From Mycobacterium intermedium (GTDB lineage Bacteria > Actinomycetota > Actinomycetes > Mycobacteriales > Mycobacteriaceae), in contig NZ_MVHT01000027.1 of assembly GCF_002086275.1 (NCBI RefSeq), forward strand, positions 1-64,000: a stretch of 64,000 nucleotides of DNA, given 5' to 3'. The position numbers and the translations under genes were made by a program. The notes beneath the pieces were generated by a model, which saw only the letters and a program-made list of their open reading frames with translations, made no database searches and was not told the DNA's origin. Below are positions 9,073-18,900 of the stretch, one piece after another (the first letter of the stretch is position 1; each line of letters opens with the position of its first letter).

Positions 9073-9122
9073 GTCGGTGCGCTACCGACACTAGGAGTGG
9101 TACCGGTCCGACGGTAAGGTCC
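9073..9122. promoter_or_regulatory. Shared regulatory region between methyltransferase and MocR regulator
   Basis: Between the divergent starts at 9049 and 9129 lie a perfect dyad (GTCGGT, 5 bases, ACCGAC; 9073-9089) and a direct repeat GGTACCGGTCC / GGTAAGGTCC (9099-9109 and 9113-9122). Direct repeats are typical MocR/PdxR binding sites. TAAGGT at 9115-9120 could serve as the -10 of a nearly leaderless regulator transcript, since no Shine-Dalgarno precedes 9129. Confidence 0.5.
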
Positions 9123-9128
9123 AGTTAC

Positions 9129-10541
9129 ATGCCGAATTCGTGGACCAGTGAGGGCGGCGGCATCGACCTTCACTTGGATCTCCCGGCCCGCCGCGGTCTC
9201 CGTTCGGCGCTCGAAAGTGCTCTGCGCCAAGCTATTCGAGACGGCCGTCTGGCGCCCGGGGAGTCCTTGCCGTCCTCGCGCGCGCTAGCCGCGCAGCTAG
9301 AGCTCGCGCGCGGAACGGTCGTCGAGGTCTATGCACAACTGGCGGCAGAGGGATATCTACGTACTCGGCCGGGTGCGGCCACCGAGGTCGCGCATGGGCT
9401 GCACCTCCCGGCATCGGTGAACGCCGAGCCGGCCGTCCCACGTCACGTGGCAGACTTCAGCCTCGGCCGTCCCGACCTGAGCATGTTCCCGCGCGCCGAA
9501 TGGTTGCGCGCGCTGCGCCGGGCTCTACAGGTGACGGCGCATTCCGAACTAGGGCCGGCAGATCCGCGCGGATCGCCGCGGCTGCGCGCGGCGCTGGCCA
9601 ACTACCTGGGACGTGTGCGCGGAGTACTCACCACCCCGGAGCGCATTGTGATCTGCAGTGGCTACACCCAGGGCCTTCGCCTGGTGTGCGATGCGCTAGC
9701 GGCCAGTGGCGCGCAGTCGATCGCACTGGAAAACCCATGTCTACCCGACCATCGCAAAATCCCAGCCGCGAGCGGACTTACCGTCACGGCGCTGGAGGTC
9801 GACGGCCGCGGTGCCCGGCCGGAACGGTTTCCCGCGGCTGTTGCGGCGGTAGTCCTCACCCCGGCGCATCAGGCGCCGCTGGGGGCGACGCTTGAGGCCG
9901 ACCGGCGTGCCGAATTCATCCGCGTCGCGACGGCGCGGGACGTGTACCTCGTCGAAGACGACTACGACGGCGAGTTCCGCTACGACCGCCATCCCGTCGG
10001 AGTGTTGCAGGGGCTGGCGCCCGAGCGCACGATTTATGCTGGCAGCGCCAGCAAGAGTCTCGCCCCGGGACTTCGCTTGGGGTGGTTGGCTTTACCCACG
10101 GCCCTTATCGATGCGGTGACCGAAGCCAAACGACGCGCCGATCGCGGCACGGACGTGTTCGCGCAGTTGGCACTGGCGGAGATGATCGAGTCGGGCGGTC
10201 TCGATCGCCATATCCGACGGATGCGACGGCTCTACCGTCAGCGACGCGACGCGCTCGTCGCCAACCTCAACCAGCACGCACCCGCCCTATCGGTTCAAGG
10301 AATCGCTGCAGGACTCCATGCCGTCGTTTCGCTACCGGAGGGCATCTCGGAGGCCGAGGTCCTGGCGGAGGCACGGCACCGCAGCATCGCCCTCACGGGG
10401 TTAACCCCGTTCTGGCACAGCCGAAATCGTGGTGCAGAGGGAATCGTCGTCGGTTACGGGACGCCGGCCCGACACCGGTACGGCGCTGCCCTTGAACACC
10501 TGGGGAGCCTGCTGAGTGCAGTGACAAGGGCGTCGGCATAG
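9129..10541 (+). CDS. MocR/PdxR-type transcriptional regulator (GntR HTH plus aminotransferase fold)
   Basis: A 470-residue protein. Residues ~15-80 are a GntR winged helix (LRSALESALRQAIRDGRL, LPSSRALAAQLELARGTVVEVYAQL). The rest is a fold-type I aminotransferase domain with GYTQGLRLV, LENPCLPDHR, VEDDYDGEFRYD and the PLP-lysine segment YAGSASKSLAPGLRLGW. Such proteins bind PLP, or PLP plus an amino acid, to control transcription, often of the divergent gene. That gene here is a TIGR00027 methyltransferase, which is unusual; pdxST or gab genes are more familiar targets. ATG 9129 fits the domain boundary. Confidence 0.9.
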   Translation: MPNSWTSEGGGIDLHLDLPARRGLRSALESALRQAIRDGRLAPGESLPSSRALAAQLELARGTVVEVYAQLAAEGYLRTRPGAATEVAHGLHLPASVNAEPAVPRHVADFSLGRPDLSMFPRAEWLRALRRALQVTAHSELGPADPRGSPRLRAALANYLGRVRGVLTTPERIVICSGYTQGLRLVCDALAASGAQSIALENPCLPDHRKIPAASGLTVTALEVDGRGARPERFPAAVAAVVLTPAHQAPLGATLEADRRAEFIRVATARDVYLVEDDYDGEFRYDRHPVGVLQGLAPERTIYAGSASKSLAPGLRLGWLALPTALIDAVTEAKRRADRGTDVFAQLALAEMIESGGLDRHIRRMRRLYRQRRDALVANLNQHAPALSVQGIAAGLHAVVSLPEGISEAEVLAEARHRSIALTGLTPFWHSRNRGAEGIVVGYGTPARHRYGAALEHLGSLLSAVTRASA

Positions 10542-10605
10542 CGGCGAGGTGCCGAGACCGCGCTGAGATGCCTCGCGGATTGGTAGGTATGGCGAAGGAA
10601 GGTCG

Positions 10606-11988
10606 CTAGGCGATTGAGCCCTGCTGGCGCCGAGCGCGCCGACGACCCGCTGCGCGCGGCGCTCCTAGACTTCCGCGGTGCGACGCAACCGACCCCACCT
10701 GCGGGCGGCCGCCTGTCACCGTCGACTGAGCGCCGCCGCGGCGGCGCCGACGCCCGTCCGTGCCGTGTCGACGAGGCTGGGCCGCCGGCGACGGGGCGGC
10801 CTTAGGCGCAGGAGCGCGGTACGGGGCGATTTCACCGACCAGAGTGTGCACAGCCGGCGAGTCGGCGTTCACCTGCTGGGGGGTCACCTGAATGCCCGCG
10901 CGGCGCAGCAGCACCTGGGTGTCCTTGCGTTGCTCGGGCAGTACGACGGTGACGACGTCTCCCGCGTTTCCGGCTCGGGCCGTGCGGCCCGATCGATGCA
11001 GGTAAGCCTTGTGTTCGCTAGGTGGATCGACGTGTACCACCAGTTCCACCTCGTCAACATGGACGCCGCGGGCGGCGATATCGGTTGCGACCAGAACGCG
11101 GGCCTGGCCGTCGGCGAACGCGGCCAGGTTTCGGTCGCGCGCGGGCTGAGACAGGTTGCCGTGCAGATCAACTGACGGCACTCCCGCATCGGTGAGTTGT
11201 TTGGCGAGCTTGCGGGCCTGATGCTTGGTGCGCAGGAACAGGATTCGCCGTCCACTGCCCGAGGCGAGCCGGTGTACCAGCTCCTTCTTGGCCTCGGCTC
11301 CGGAGACGTGGAACACGTGGTGAGTCATCTCGGGCACCGCCGCGTCGGCCTCGTCAACGGAATGCAACACCTCGTTGCAGAGGAACCGGTTGACGAGCTT
11401 GTCGACCCCGTTGTCGAGGGTCGCGGAGAACAGCAGTCGTTGGCCGCCCGCTGGTGTGGCCGCCAGGATCCGGGTGACGCCCGGCAGGAACCCGAGGTCC
11501 GCCATGTGGTCGGCTTCGTCGATCACGGTGATCTCGACCGCTTCGAGGCTGATCAGACGTTGTTTCATCAAGTCCTCGAGGCGACCCGGGCAGGCCACGA
11601 CGATATCGACACCCGATCTGAGCGCGCTCACCTGCCGCCCTTGTGGAACGCCGCCGAAGATCGTGGTGACCCGCAAGCCGCAGGCGGCAGCCAACGGCTC
11701 GAGCGTCGCCGTGATCTGGGTGGCCAACTCGCGGGTGGGTGCAAGCACCAGACCCGATGGCCGCGACGACCGCCGATTGCCGCCAGATAGCCTGCTGGCC
11801 AACGGAATTGAGAAGGCGAGCGTCTTTCCGCTGCCCGTCTTGCCGCGGCCCAGGACATCGCGCCCGGCGAGGGTGTCAGGCAACGTTTCGGCCTGAATCG
11901 GGAAGGGCTGGGTGATGCCGCCGGCGGCGAGGGCTTTGATCAGCGGTCGGCGCACGCCGAGGTCGGCGAAGGATTTGGTTGTAGTCAC
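10606..11988 (-). CDS. DEAD-box ATP-dependent RNA helicase
   Basis: A 460-residue protein with all core helicase motifs in order: Q motif (FADLGV...PFPIQ), GKTGSGKT (Walker A), APTRELA, CPGRLEDL, VIDEADHMADLGF (DEAD), SATL, DLHGNLSQPARD, LVATDIAARGVHV and HRSGRTARAGN. The C-terminal ~70 residues are basic and Pro/Arg-rich, suited to RNA binding. It probably unwinds structured RNA in ribosome assembly or cold adaptation. The GTG start at 11988 has GAAAGG upstream. The upstream 443-base gap may include a long 5' leader. Confidence 0.93.
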   Translation of the reverse strand: MTTTKSFADLGVRRPLIKALAAGGITQPFPIQAETLPDTLAGRDVLGRGKTGSGKTLAFSIPLASRLSGGNRRSSRPSGLVLAPTRELATQITATLEPLAAACGLRVTTIFGGVPQGRQVSALRSGVDIVVACPGRLEDLMKQRLISLEAVEITVIDEADHMADLGFLPGVTRILAATPAGGQRLLFSATLDNGVDKLVNRFLCNEVLHSVDEADAAVPEMTHHVFHVSGAEAKKELVHRLASGSGRRILFLRTKHQARKLAKQLTDAGVPSVDLHGNLSQPARDRNLAAFADGQARVLVATDIAARGVHVDEVELVVHVDPPSEHKAYLHRSGRTARAGNAGDVVTVVLPEQRKDTQVLLRRAGIQVTPQQVNADSPAVHTLVGEIAPYRAPAPKAAPSPAAQPRRHGTDGRRRRRGGAQSTVTGGRPQVGSVASHRGSLGAPRAAGRRRARRQQGSIA

Positions 11989-12431
11989 TGCTTAGGTGCC
12001 TTTCAGGCATGGGGTGCCGGGTCGCCGCGACGGCGTCGGCGCGGGATAGGCACAGCTGGCGAGATTGCCGGTGGGCAAAATCGATCGCCGCGAGACAAGC
12101 GTGTGCTGGGTGCACGGATCATCGGGACTCGGGTGCTCGGGCCGCGATTTCCGGGCCGGCGAGCGGAGGGATGAACTAGCGTTCCACGACGTCGTTGGCA
12201 TCGTTCGTAAGGCCAACGTTGTAACCAACCTACCGCACAGTTGCGGATATTCCTCATCCGCCCGGCAACATCACAACTTGTTGTCGAGACGGCTACGGCA
12301 CCACCAATTCGGTTTTCACCTCCTCCGTCACGGACTTTCGCGCTGCGGTGGAACTTGACGTCGGTACCGTCGCAGGCAGGTCCGCACGCATGCTTGGTGA
12401 ATTGTTGCCGTGCATTGGCCGTTGATGCGTC
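11989..12431. other. Intergenic region between divergent helicase and DTG lipoprotein genes
   Basis: No gene is supported in these 443 bases; short ORFs on both strands have implausible composition. It contains a short dyad ACAAC-TT-GTTGT at 12273-12284 and must hold the two divergent promoters. The length leaves room for a structured 5' leader of the helicase mRNA, but none was identified. Confidence 0.5.
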
Positions 12432-13493
12432 ATGCTGACTGCGGTGATCGCGAGAATCGGCCGGCTGGTGGCGATGGTGACGGCTCTTTGCCTGTTGGCC
12501 GGATGTGCGTCCGGTGGACGCGAAGCACCGTCCACCACAGTCACCAAGACGTATGACAGGTTCACCCAAAGCTATACGGTGCCCTGGCTCGATTCGCCCG
12601 ACTTTTCCGACCTCCGCCGCACGCTCAAGATCCAGGCCTCGGTGAACGGCGGCAAGGTGTCCTCCTACACCGTCGACACCGGGTCGGTGGGGCTGGTTGT
12701 CCCCGCATCTGAAGTGCCGAACATTCCGCCTGGATCTCCACCTGGCAGCCTCACCTACAGTTCGAGCGGGCTGAAGCTGACCGGAGTGTGGGCCACGCTC
12801 CCGATCAGCTTTCCGCAAGCTGTCAACGCCCGTGGCGCCAACGTGGCTGCACAAGCGATCGTTCCGGTGCTCGCTGTTACCGAGGCGAGTTGCACTGGTT
12901 CCGGCGTGAATTCCAGCAGATGCCGAAACCACATCCCGCACATGTTGGGAGTCGGATTCGGACGCGGAAAGACGGAGCGGACCGCGCCCGACCATAACCC
13001 TTTCCTGAACCTCACCGAGATGGTCGCCGGCACGATGCGACGCGGCTACATCATCGGCCGGGGCGGGCTGGTGCTGGGACTCACCGACTCGAACACCGTC
13101 GGTGCATGGACTATGCAGCCGCTGAAAGACGCGGGGGAACCGGCTTCCGGTACCCATCACGACTGGACGCCGCTGACCGGCGGTTTCACCGTCGGCTCAG
13201 ACGTGCGGCATGAGGGAACGGTGCTCATCGACACCGGTCTGCTCAACATGATCGTCGAGGACGATGGGCTACCGTCGGGCGGCGAGGTGCCGGCCGGTAC
13301 CGACATGTCGATCACGCTGGGAGGTGTGAACTACCGCTTCCGCGTCGGCGACGGCGGCGCGCAGACGCCGTCCCGGGTGAACTACGCGCGAGCGTCGCGC
13401 GGCGCCTTCGTCAACACCGGCCTGCGCGCACTGGGTCGTTACGACCTGCTTTTCGACGCCGACGGCGGCTTTCTTGGGCTGCACGCGCGGTAG
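12432..13493 (+). CDS. Lipoprotein with a pepsin-like (double DTG) aspartic-protease fold
   Basis: The 353-residue protein has a lipobox LLAGC, so it should be anchored outside the cytoplasmic membrane. The mature part has two copies of an aspartic-protease signature: VDTGSVGLVVP near residue 80 and LIDTGLLNMIVE near residue 270. Each is followed by hydrophobic strands, as in the two lobes of pepsin-like enzymes. Cysteines in ASCTGSG and SSRCRNH could form a disulfide. Mycobacteria have PE-linked proteases of this type (PecA/PE_PGRS35); here the domain is on a lipoprotein without a PE domain. The second motif is DTGL, not DTGS/T, so activity is uncertain. Confidence 0.75.
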   Translation: MLTAVIARIGRLVAMVTALCLLAGCASGGREAPSTTVTKTYDRFTQSYTVPWLDSPDFSDLRRTLKIQASVNGGKVSSYTVDTGSVGLVVPASEVPNIPPGSPPGSLTYSSSGLKLTGVWATLPISFPQAVNARGANVAAQAIVPVLAVTEASCTGSGVNSSRCRNHIPHMLGVGFGRGKTERTAPDHNPFLNLTEMVAGTMRRGYIIGRGGLVLGLTDSNTVGAWTMQPLKDAGEPASGTHHDWTPLTGGFTVGSDVRHEGTVLIDTGLLNMIVEDDGLPSGGEVPAGTDMSITLGGVNYRFRVGDGGAQTPSRVNYARASRGAFVNTGLRALGRYDLLFDADGGFLGLHAR

Positions 13494-13554
13494 CAAGTCG
13501 CCGCTACAAGAATCACGCAAGAATCCGCCAAGGTCGTCATTCGACGCTGCAAGC

Positions 13555-14580
13555 ATGAATCCGATCGATCTCCTCGTCATAGCCGTTGCATGCGGAGCTT
13601 TCGCTTGGACGTTGGCGCGGTACGCGCCGACAGCGATGCCGAAAGCAGGTCTGGCGGCCCAGGGTGTTCTTGGCGTCTACACGGGCCTGATGGTGCGCGA
13701 CATCTCATTCAGCGCGCTCGGCTCGCACTGGCCCATCGTCGTCGGCATCACCGTCAGCACCCTGGTCGTCAGTGTCGCGGGCGGCGCACTGCTTGGTCTG
13801 CACCGTGACGTCAGCCCCTTGACGGGTGGGCTCGCGCTGGTCGCGGGTGGTTCGTCTGGACTGGTCGCCATCGCAAAAGACCTCGGTGGCGACGACCGCG
13901 TCGTTGCCGCCGTCCAATACCTGCGCGTTGCGCTGATCACGGCCGCGATGCCGGCGGTGGCGGCGATCTTCTTCCACGCCAACGCAGCAGATGCAACGCA
14001 GATGAGCGAAACGGGATCACTCGCCTGGTACGTCCAGTTGCCGCTGATTGCGGTCATCGTGTCGGTCGGCGTGCTGGTCGGGCGGTACGTGCGGTTGCCG
14101 GGATCGGGGTTGATCGGCCCGATGGCCATCACGATCGCGTTGGAACTCACCGGGCTCGTGCAGGGCTTCGCGGTTCCGATGCTCCTGGTCCAGTTCGGGA
14201 TCATGATGATCGTCTGGCAGACGTTGCTGACCTTTGACCGGGAGTCGCTGCGGGCGGTTCGCCGGATTCTGCCCGGCGCGTTCGCGCTGATCATGATCCT
14301 CAACGTCGCGGCGGCCCGCCTAGGCGTCGTGCTTTCCGACGAGGCCGGCCTGAGCATGCTCGACGGATACCTTGCGACGAGCCCGGGCGGCATCTACGCG
14401 GTGCTTGGCACCGCTGCGGGTTCCGGCTCCAACGTCGCATTCGTCATGGCGGCACAGGTCATCCGGGTCGTCATCATGCTGTTCGCCGCGCCCTTTGTCG
14501 CACGGCTGTTCACGCGGTTCGCGCCGCAAGGCGCGCCAGCGGGCGCGCCGCGCCGCGAGCTGATCCCAGTCGCCGCCTGA
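13555..14580 (+). CDS. AbrB-family (TIGR03082) polytopic membrane protein, putative transporter
   Basis: A 341-residue protein with about ten hydrophobic segments in a duplicated arrangement. Conserved Gly-rich stretches are GGLALVAGGSSGLVAIAKDLGGDD in the first half and ATSPGGIYAVLGTAAGSGSN in the second. This fits the 'AbrB' / putative ammonia monooxygenase membrane family. No transported substrate has been firmly established. I preferred Met at 13555 over the open frame from 13474, because the extra residues overlap the preceding gene's end and are not hydrophobic. A strong hairpin follows the stop. Confidence 0.82.
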   Translation: MNPIDLLVIAVACGAFAWTLARYAPTAMPKAGLAAQGVLGVYTGLMVRDISFSALGSHWPIVVGITVSTLVVSVAGGALLGLHRDVSPLTGGLALVAGGSSGLVAIAKDLGGDDRVVAAVQYLRVALITAAMPAVAAIFFHANAADATQMSETGSLAWYVQLPLIAVIVSVGVLVGRYVRLPGSGLIGPMAITIALELTGLVQGFAVPMLLVQFGIMMIVWQTLLTFDRESLRAVRRILPGAFALIMILNVAAARLGVVLSDEAGLSMLDGYLATSPGGIYAVLGTAAGSGSNVAFVMAAQVIRVVIMLFAAPFVARLFTRFAPQGAPAGAPRRELIPVAA

Positions 14581-14587
14581 CGGGCTC

Positions 14588-14609
14588 GCCCACGTCGCCG
14601 AACGTGGGC
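14588..14609 (+). terminator. Hairpin terminator after the AbrB-type gene
   Basis: A perfect 8-bp stem (GCCCACGT / ACGTGGGC) with a 6-base loop begins 7 bases after the stop at 14580. No U-run follows, which is usual in mycobacteria. Confidence 0.65.
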
Positions 14610-14717
14610 CCTATGACCCGTCGAACTCGTCGGACGGTTAATAGGCCACACACTCGGCGCCGGTCCGGGTCCGGGCGAATAACACCAGGTCGCGGGGGCC
14701 ATAGCGGCTTTGAGAGA

Positions 14718-14785
14718 TGTGCAAGAAATGCACAAGTCGCCCAAGTGAGACTCATATAAAGCACCAAAAGCACAACCAAGGGGAG
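14718..14785 (+). promoter_or_regulatory. Promoter/operator region of the TauD-type dioxygenase
   Basis: A perfect dyad TGTGCA-AGAAA-TGCACA (14718-14734) precedes a -10-like TATAAA (14755-14760). A strong Shine-Dalgarno, AAGGGGAG (14778-14785), lies 8 bases before the ATG at 14794. The dyad sits where a repressor or an upstream activator could act. Confidence 0.55.
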
Positions 14786-14793
14786 TAACGGAA

Positions 14794-15816
14794 ATGCTCA
14801 CGACAACCGTCAACGAGACAAATCCGCAGCAGTCGAGTGACGAGGGGGCAGAGATGAGGTCACCTATCCGCCGTCATCCGGTCGCCGGACCGACCGCGTG
14901 GGATGCCGCCAGCCTGGACGCCTGGGACTACATGATCGCGGTCGACCCGCACCAGGCCGAGGCCTGCCTGCGCATCCGCGACGAACTGCGTCGCCGGGGC
15001 CGTCGGCTGGACACCGTCGAGCCGTCGGACTTCCAGGAGCCGGCGCTCGCGGAGATCGCTCGCGGCATCCGCTACTGCCTGCACCTCGGTCCCGGCTTCG
15101 CCGTGCTGCGGGGGCTTTCTTTCGAAGGCTGGACGGATGAGGAAGCGGCGATGCTGTACTGGGGTTTGGGGACCTACCTGGGCGCCCCCCAGCCGCAGAA
15201 CAAGCAGGGCGACCGCGTCTACCTCGTCCAGGACACCGGTCAGTCGATCGGTGAGGCCCGCGGCTCCAAGACGAACTCGGCATTGATCTTCCACACCGAC
15301 TCCGCCTGCGCCTACGCCGGCAGCCGGCCCGACGTGCTCGGCCTGCTGTGCCTGCGCAAAGCGGTGTCCGGCGGCGAGTCGCTGATGGTCAGCGGCCACG
15401 CCGCATACAACGCGCTGCTCGAGACGTCGCCCGAGCTACTGGAAGAGCTCTACGGGGAGTTCCTTTTCGACCGCTCACACGAGACCGAGCCGGGCGAAGA
15501 CCCGATAACCACCGGATCGGTGTTCACCGACACCGCCGACGGCGTTCGCCTCCGTTACAACCGCCTGCACATCGAACTGGGGCACTACAAGAGCGGTCGG
15601 CCGCTCAGCGACCGCCAGCGCCAAGCTCTCGACGCTTTGGACAGGGCCCTGAACGACCCCAGCCGGGCGGTCACCTTCACGCTCCAACCCGGCGACGTGC
15701 TGTTTGCGGACAACCACGTGACCCTGCACAACCGGCACGCGTTCGTCGACGCTACCGAGGTTGAGGCGCGGCGGTGCCTGGTCCGCTTGTGGCTGGCAGG
15801 GGAGCCGCTCAACTGA
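14794..15816 (+). CDS. TauD/TfdA-family Fe(II)/2-oxoglutarate dioxygenase
   Basis: A 340-residue protein with the HxD pair in IFHTDSACAYAG and a distal histidine in LFADNHVTLHNRHAF, forming the 2-His-1-carboxylate iron site. The distal Arg for 2-oxoglutarate is probably in VEARRCLVRLWL. The N-terminal 90 residues are specific to this subfamily. Members oxidise taurine, chlorinated aromatics, or amino-acid side chains and intermediates in natural-product pathways; the substrate here is unknown. It precedes the FHA-fused MmpL on the same strand, with a 122-base gap. Confidence 0.87.
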   Translation: MLTTTVNETNPQQSSDEGAEMRSPIRRHPVAGPTAWDAASLDAWDYMIAVDPHQAEACLRIRDELRRRGRRLDTVEPSDFQEPALAEIARGIRYCLHLGPGFAVLRGLSFEGWTDEEAAMLYWGLGTYLGAPQPQNKQGDRVYLVQDTGQSIGEARGSKTNSALIFHTDSACAYAGSRPDVLGLLCLRKAVSGGESLMVSGHAAYNALLETSPELLEELYGEFLFDRSHETEPGEDPITTGSVFTDTADGVRLRYNRLHIELGHYKSGRPLSDRQRQALDALDRALNDPSRAVTFTLQPGDVLFADNHVTLHNRHAFVDATEVEARRCLVRLWLAGEPLN

Positions 15817-15938
15817 CGCCAGACCACCGGGCTTCACCGGCAAAGAAAGTTTCCAAGACGCCCGCGACATGCTTTGCGAGAAATGCGACGATCTGAAAGG
15901 TGCGCGATCAGCAATGATCCGGGGGAAGGGCAACTGAC

Positions 15939-18900
15939 ATGTTGAGGCACCTCGCCGCATTCACCGTGCGGCGCCCAATTGCGGTCCTGGCCCTCGTGCT
16001 GGCAGTGATGGTCCTCAGCATCGTGCTCGGCGGTTCGGTCTCCGACAAGCTCGGCACCGGCGGAAACACCGACCCGTCGTCGGAATCGTCGCAGGCCGAC
16101 GAGTTCTTGAACCAGCAGTTCGGTAATACGTCGAATCTGGTGATTCAGCTCCTCCCGCGCGAGGGGAACGTCGAAAGCCCTCAGGTCGCCGCGCTGCGCG
16201 ATCAAGTGCTCCGGGTGATCGCTGCCGAGAAAAATGCCAAGGTCACCAGGTCTTTCGGGGACCAGGGTGCCACCGACCTGCGCAGTAAGGACGGCCGCTC
16301 TGGCCTGATGCTGGTGCACGTCGGCGGAACCGGAGACGAGGCCGCCGAAACGGCCAAACGTATCATCGCGGCTTTGCCACATGACCCGAATGTCGATGTG
16401 CGCGCGGGCGGCTCCCTCGGTGTGCAGCAGGAGATCAGGGACAAGGTCAAAGCGGATCTCAAGACCAGCGAAAGCATCGCTGTCCCGGTTTCACTGGCCG
16501 TGCTGGTCATCGTGTTCGGCGGTCTGATCGCAGCATTGCTGCCCGTGGTCGTCGGTGTCGTCTCGATCGTGTCCACCTTGTCGGTGTTGCTGCTCATGAC
16601 GGCGCTCACCGACGTGTCCGTGCACGCCCTCACCGTCACCACCGCGTTCGGCCTCGGCTTGTCCATCGACTTCGGACTGTTGATGGTGTCGAGATACCGC
16701 GAGGAATGCGCCAACGGCAAGGACCACCATCCCGCGATCATCGCCACCGTCACCACCGCCGGCCGAACCATCTTGTTCAGCGCCGCCACGGTCACCCTGG
16801 CGATGATGAGCCTGCTGGTCTTCCCCACCTACTTCCTGCGGTCGGTCGGGTTGGCCGCGACCGCCACCGTCTTGCTGTCGGCGTTGAGCGCGATCATTGT
16901 GCTGCCCGCGATGCTTGCGCTGCTGGGCAAGCGGGTCGACTCGCTGTCGATCATCCGCAGAAAGACGGCGTTGTCGGCCGATTCGCTGTTCTGGCGCCGG
17001 TTCGCCGAGGTGGTGACGCGCCGGCCACTCCTGTATGCGCTACCGGTTGTCGCGGTGCTGTTGGCGTTGGGCATCCCGTTCCTCAGTGCCCAGTACGCCA
17101 CCCCTGACGAGCGCGCGCTGCCGACGAATTCCAGTGCGCGCCTGGTGGCCGAGTCTCTGCAGCAGGATTTCCCGCTGGATCCCTCGCAGGCGATCTCCCT
17201 GGTCACCCGCAATGACCCTGAAGCATTAAAGAAGCTTTCCGCGGATGTCTCCCGCATAAACGGGGTCAAGCTGGTCAATGGTCCGCTCGGCAGGTATGAG
17301 CACGGCCAGTTGGTGGGGGAGGAGCCCGCGGTCCCGGGGTCGGGGCCCGCCTACGCCACCGTTTTCCTTACGGTTCAGGCCGATTCGGACACCGCCCAGG
17401 ATCTGGTCCGAGACATTCGCGGCAAGATCACCAATCGCCAGGTTGAGGTCGGTGGCCCAACCGCAACACTCATCGACAGTCGCGCCGCGATCGCCGACAG
17501 ACTTCCCGTTGCGATCGGCCTGATTGCCGTTTCCACCTTCATACTGCTGTTCCTGTTCACCGGCAGCGTGGTGGTGCCGGTCAAAGCGCTGTCGCTGAAT
17601 CTTCTTGTGCTAAGCGCGGTTCTGGGTGTGATGGTCTGGATCTTCCAAGAGGGCCACTTGGCGTCGGCGCTCGGTGTCTCGCCGGCACCGCTGAACCCGT
17701 CGATGGTCGTCTTGCTGTGCGCTATCGCGTTCAGCCTCTCGGTCGACTACGAGATATTCCTGCTCTCGCGGATCAAGGAAGCCCGCGATTCAGGGTTGGA
17801 TAACAACGCTTCAACGGTCATCGGGCTGGGCCGGGTGGGCCGAATCGTCACCAGCGCTGCGCTCTTGCTGACGATCACCTTGATCTCTTTCGCCAATGGG
17901 TTGTCCTTCATGAAGATGTTCGGCATCGGCACGGCGCTGGCTGTGGTGATTGACGCATCGATCATTCGCGGCGTCGTGGTGCCAGCGTTCCTGCGCGTTG
18001 CCGGCGACCTCAACTGGTGGGCGCCGAAACCGTTGCGATGGCTGCACGATCGCATTGGCATCAGCGAGGAGCCGTCCGGGGTGGAGGAAGTCATATCGGC
18101 GGTGGAGCCGGCGATGGCCGCCGCTTCGCCCGCAGCCCCGCCCGCTACGCCGCCGGTGGAGATCCCGGCTTCACCGACGAAAAAGACTGTCGAGGAACGT
18201 ATTCCGAGTGGCCCCATCCCGACCGGGAAGCCAGCCGAGGTCGAGGTCATCCCCGGTCGGCACCTCGTCGCAAATGTCAAGGGCACGGTTATCGTTGTGG
18301 CGCACCGCGAGCGGGAGCCGCTGTCGCAAAAATCCTTGGCCGCAAAACAACTGGCCGCGCTCGTCGACATGGTCCGGCACACGAGCCCGCAAAAGTTGGT
18401 CACCGCATTCCAGGCGATCGCGCGGGAACCCTGGGATCACACCATGGTCGACGTCGGGATCATCATGCCGACGTCGACAGGCTTGGAGATCTTGCTGTGT
18501 GGCAGCGTCACCGTCACGCTCGATGACGGCGCCGACCGGACCGTGCTGCGCGGGCGCGGGCGCTTGGTGCACCGATCCGTGCCCACACCCCGGGTAGCCA
18601 CGGTGATCACCGTCGACGAGTTGGGCCAGCGATCACACGCTTCCCCCGGTGTGAGCGGTGTCTTCAAGCTGACGGAAGGAACCGTGCCGGGAGAAGGCGC
18701 CGTCCTGTGGTCGACGCCGGCGAGGTCGGCACCGAAGCCCGCGCCACCGGTGCCACCGAGCCGACCTTTCAACAGGGACGCGCGAGCTCGCAGCGACTGG
18801 ATGCCCGAGCCTTCGCTGGGTGAATCGGATCACCTGAGGCGATGGGTTGTCCTGGACGACAACTCTCGGTTTGATATCGACCACGACTGCATCATCGGCC

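Noticed and set aside
12003..13160. 385-codon minus-strand frame covering the gap before 12432 and much of the DTG lipoprotein gene.
   Set aside because: No domain or signal is visible and its composition is shadow-like. The plus-strand gene has a lipobox and two DTG motifs.
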